NCBI GenBank assembly: GCA_002726925.1
Contig: PBTJ01000114.1
Coordinates: forward strand, 7,571-12,662
DNA length: 5,092 bases
From: Gammaproteobacteria bacterium
GTDB lineage: Bacteria > Pseudomonadota > Gammaproteobacteria > Pseudomonadales > Azotimanducaceae
Reading direction: 5' to 3'
Under the pieces are notes generated by a model. That model saw only the letters and a list, made by a program, of their open reading frames with translations, had not been told where the DNA came from and ran no database searches. Each line of letters begins with the position of its first letter. Within the stretch, counting starts at the first letter, position 1. The position numbers were made by a program, and so were the translations under genes. Below are positions 4,969-5,092 of this stretch, in pieces.

Positions 4969-5092
4969 TCAAATAAGCGGGGGCCTTGAGCTTGAAAGCA
5001 AAGTATTTGTCAAACTAAAGGTGACCAGCCACGCGACCAGAAGGACAGAGGTTACGCCCAAGAAATCTCTGTATAAGTCAGCAACGGTGGGG
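4969..5092 (-). CDS. Possible C-terminus of a membrane protein (5' end beyond window)
   Basis: One minus-strand frame is open from the right edge (first full codon at 5091) to TGA at 4971-4969, giving 40 residues. It starts PTVADLYRDFLGV and contains a hydrophobic stretch of about 15 residues, VTSVLLVAWLVTF, that could be a last membrane segment, followed by a Ser/Pro tail. The other two minus frames are stopped. A plus-strand frame from ATG 4952 is also open to the edge, with a Lys/Thr-rich product and no ribosome binding site; I prefer the minus frame because its composition is more protein-like. No family is recognised and the fragment is short, so this could be noise. Confidence 0.3.
   Translation of the reverse strand, partial: PTVADLYRDFLGVTSVLLVAWLVTFSLTNTLLSSSRPPLI

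Overview
This window looks like chromosomal DNA of a Gram-negative bacterium. It encodes a lipoprotein with a lipobox, an outer-membrane beta-barrel protein and two further exported proteins. Mixed base composition and clear AGGA-type ribosome binding sites would suit a proteobacterium; a gammaproteobacterium is my guess, and nothing in the sequence fixes the taxon.

Layout. Positions 1-3473 hold four minus-strand genes. Read in transcription order they are: a secreted protein built from two similar halves (3473-2748), followed at once by a GC-rich hairpin; a small His/Cys-containing membrane or exported protein resembling DUF2946 (2478-2086); a Met-rich outer-membrane beta-barrel protein of the copper-associated 'transporter' type (1974-886); and an Ala-rich two-repeat lipoprotein that runs off the left edge (785-1). 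The last three are spaced by about 100 bases and could be one transcription unit. A 376-base divergent spacer follows. Then comes one plus-strand gene for an FMN-dependent PPOX-class flavoprotein (3850-4470).

The right end looks empty but holds the most interesting item: a 30-codon minus-strand gene (4718-4626) encoding a protein with 10 cysteines in its last 23 residues, no histidine and no aromatic residue. It has a good ribosome binding site and a plausible promoter with a dyad between the -35 and -10 elements. It reads as an unusually small metallothionein-like protein. A longer 116-codon reading frame covers the same DNA and would hide it from ordinary gene callers. A possible C-terminal fragment of a membrane protein enters from the right edge.

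How the genes may work together (inference). The DUF2946-like protein, the Met/His-rich barrel and the Cys-rich miniprotein all carry soft-metal ligands, which suggests a metal (probably copper) handling neighbourhood with envelope and cytoplasmic arms. The two exported two-repeat proteins have no recognised function. Their similar architecture on either side of the barrel and DUF2946 genes is worth noting.
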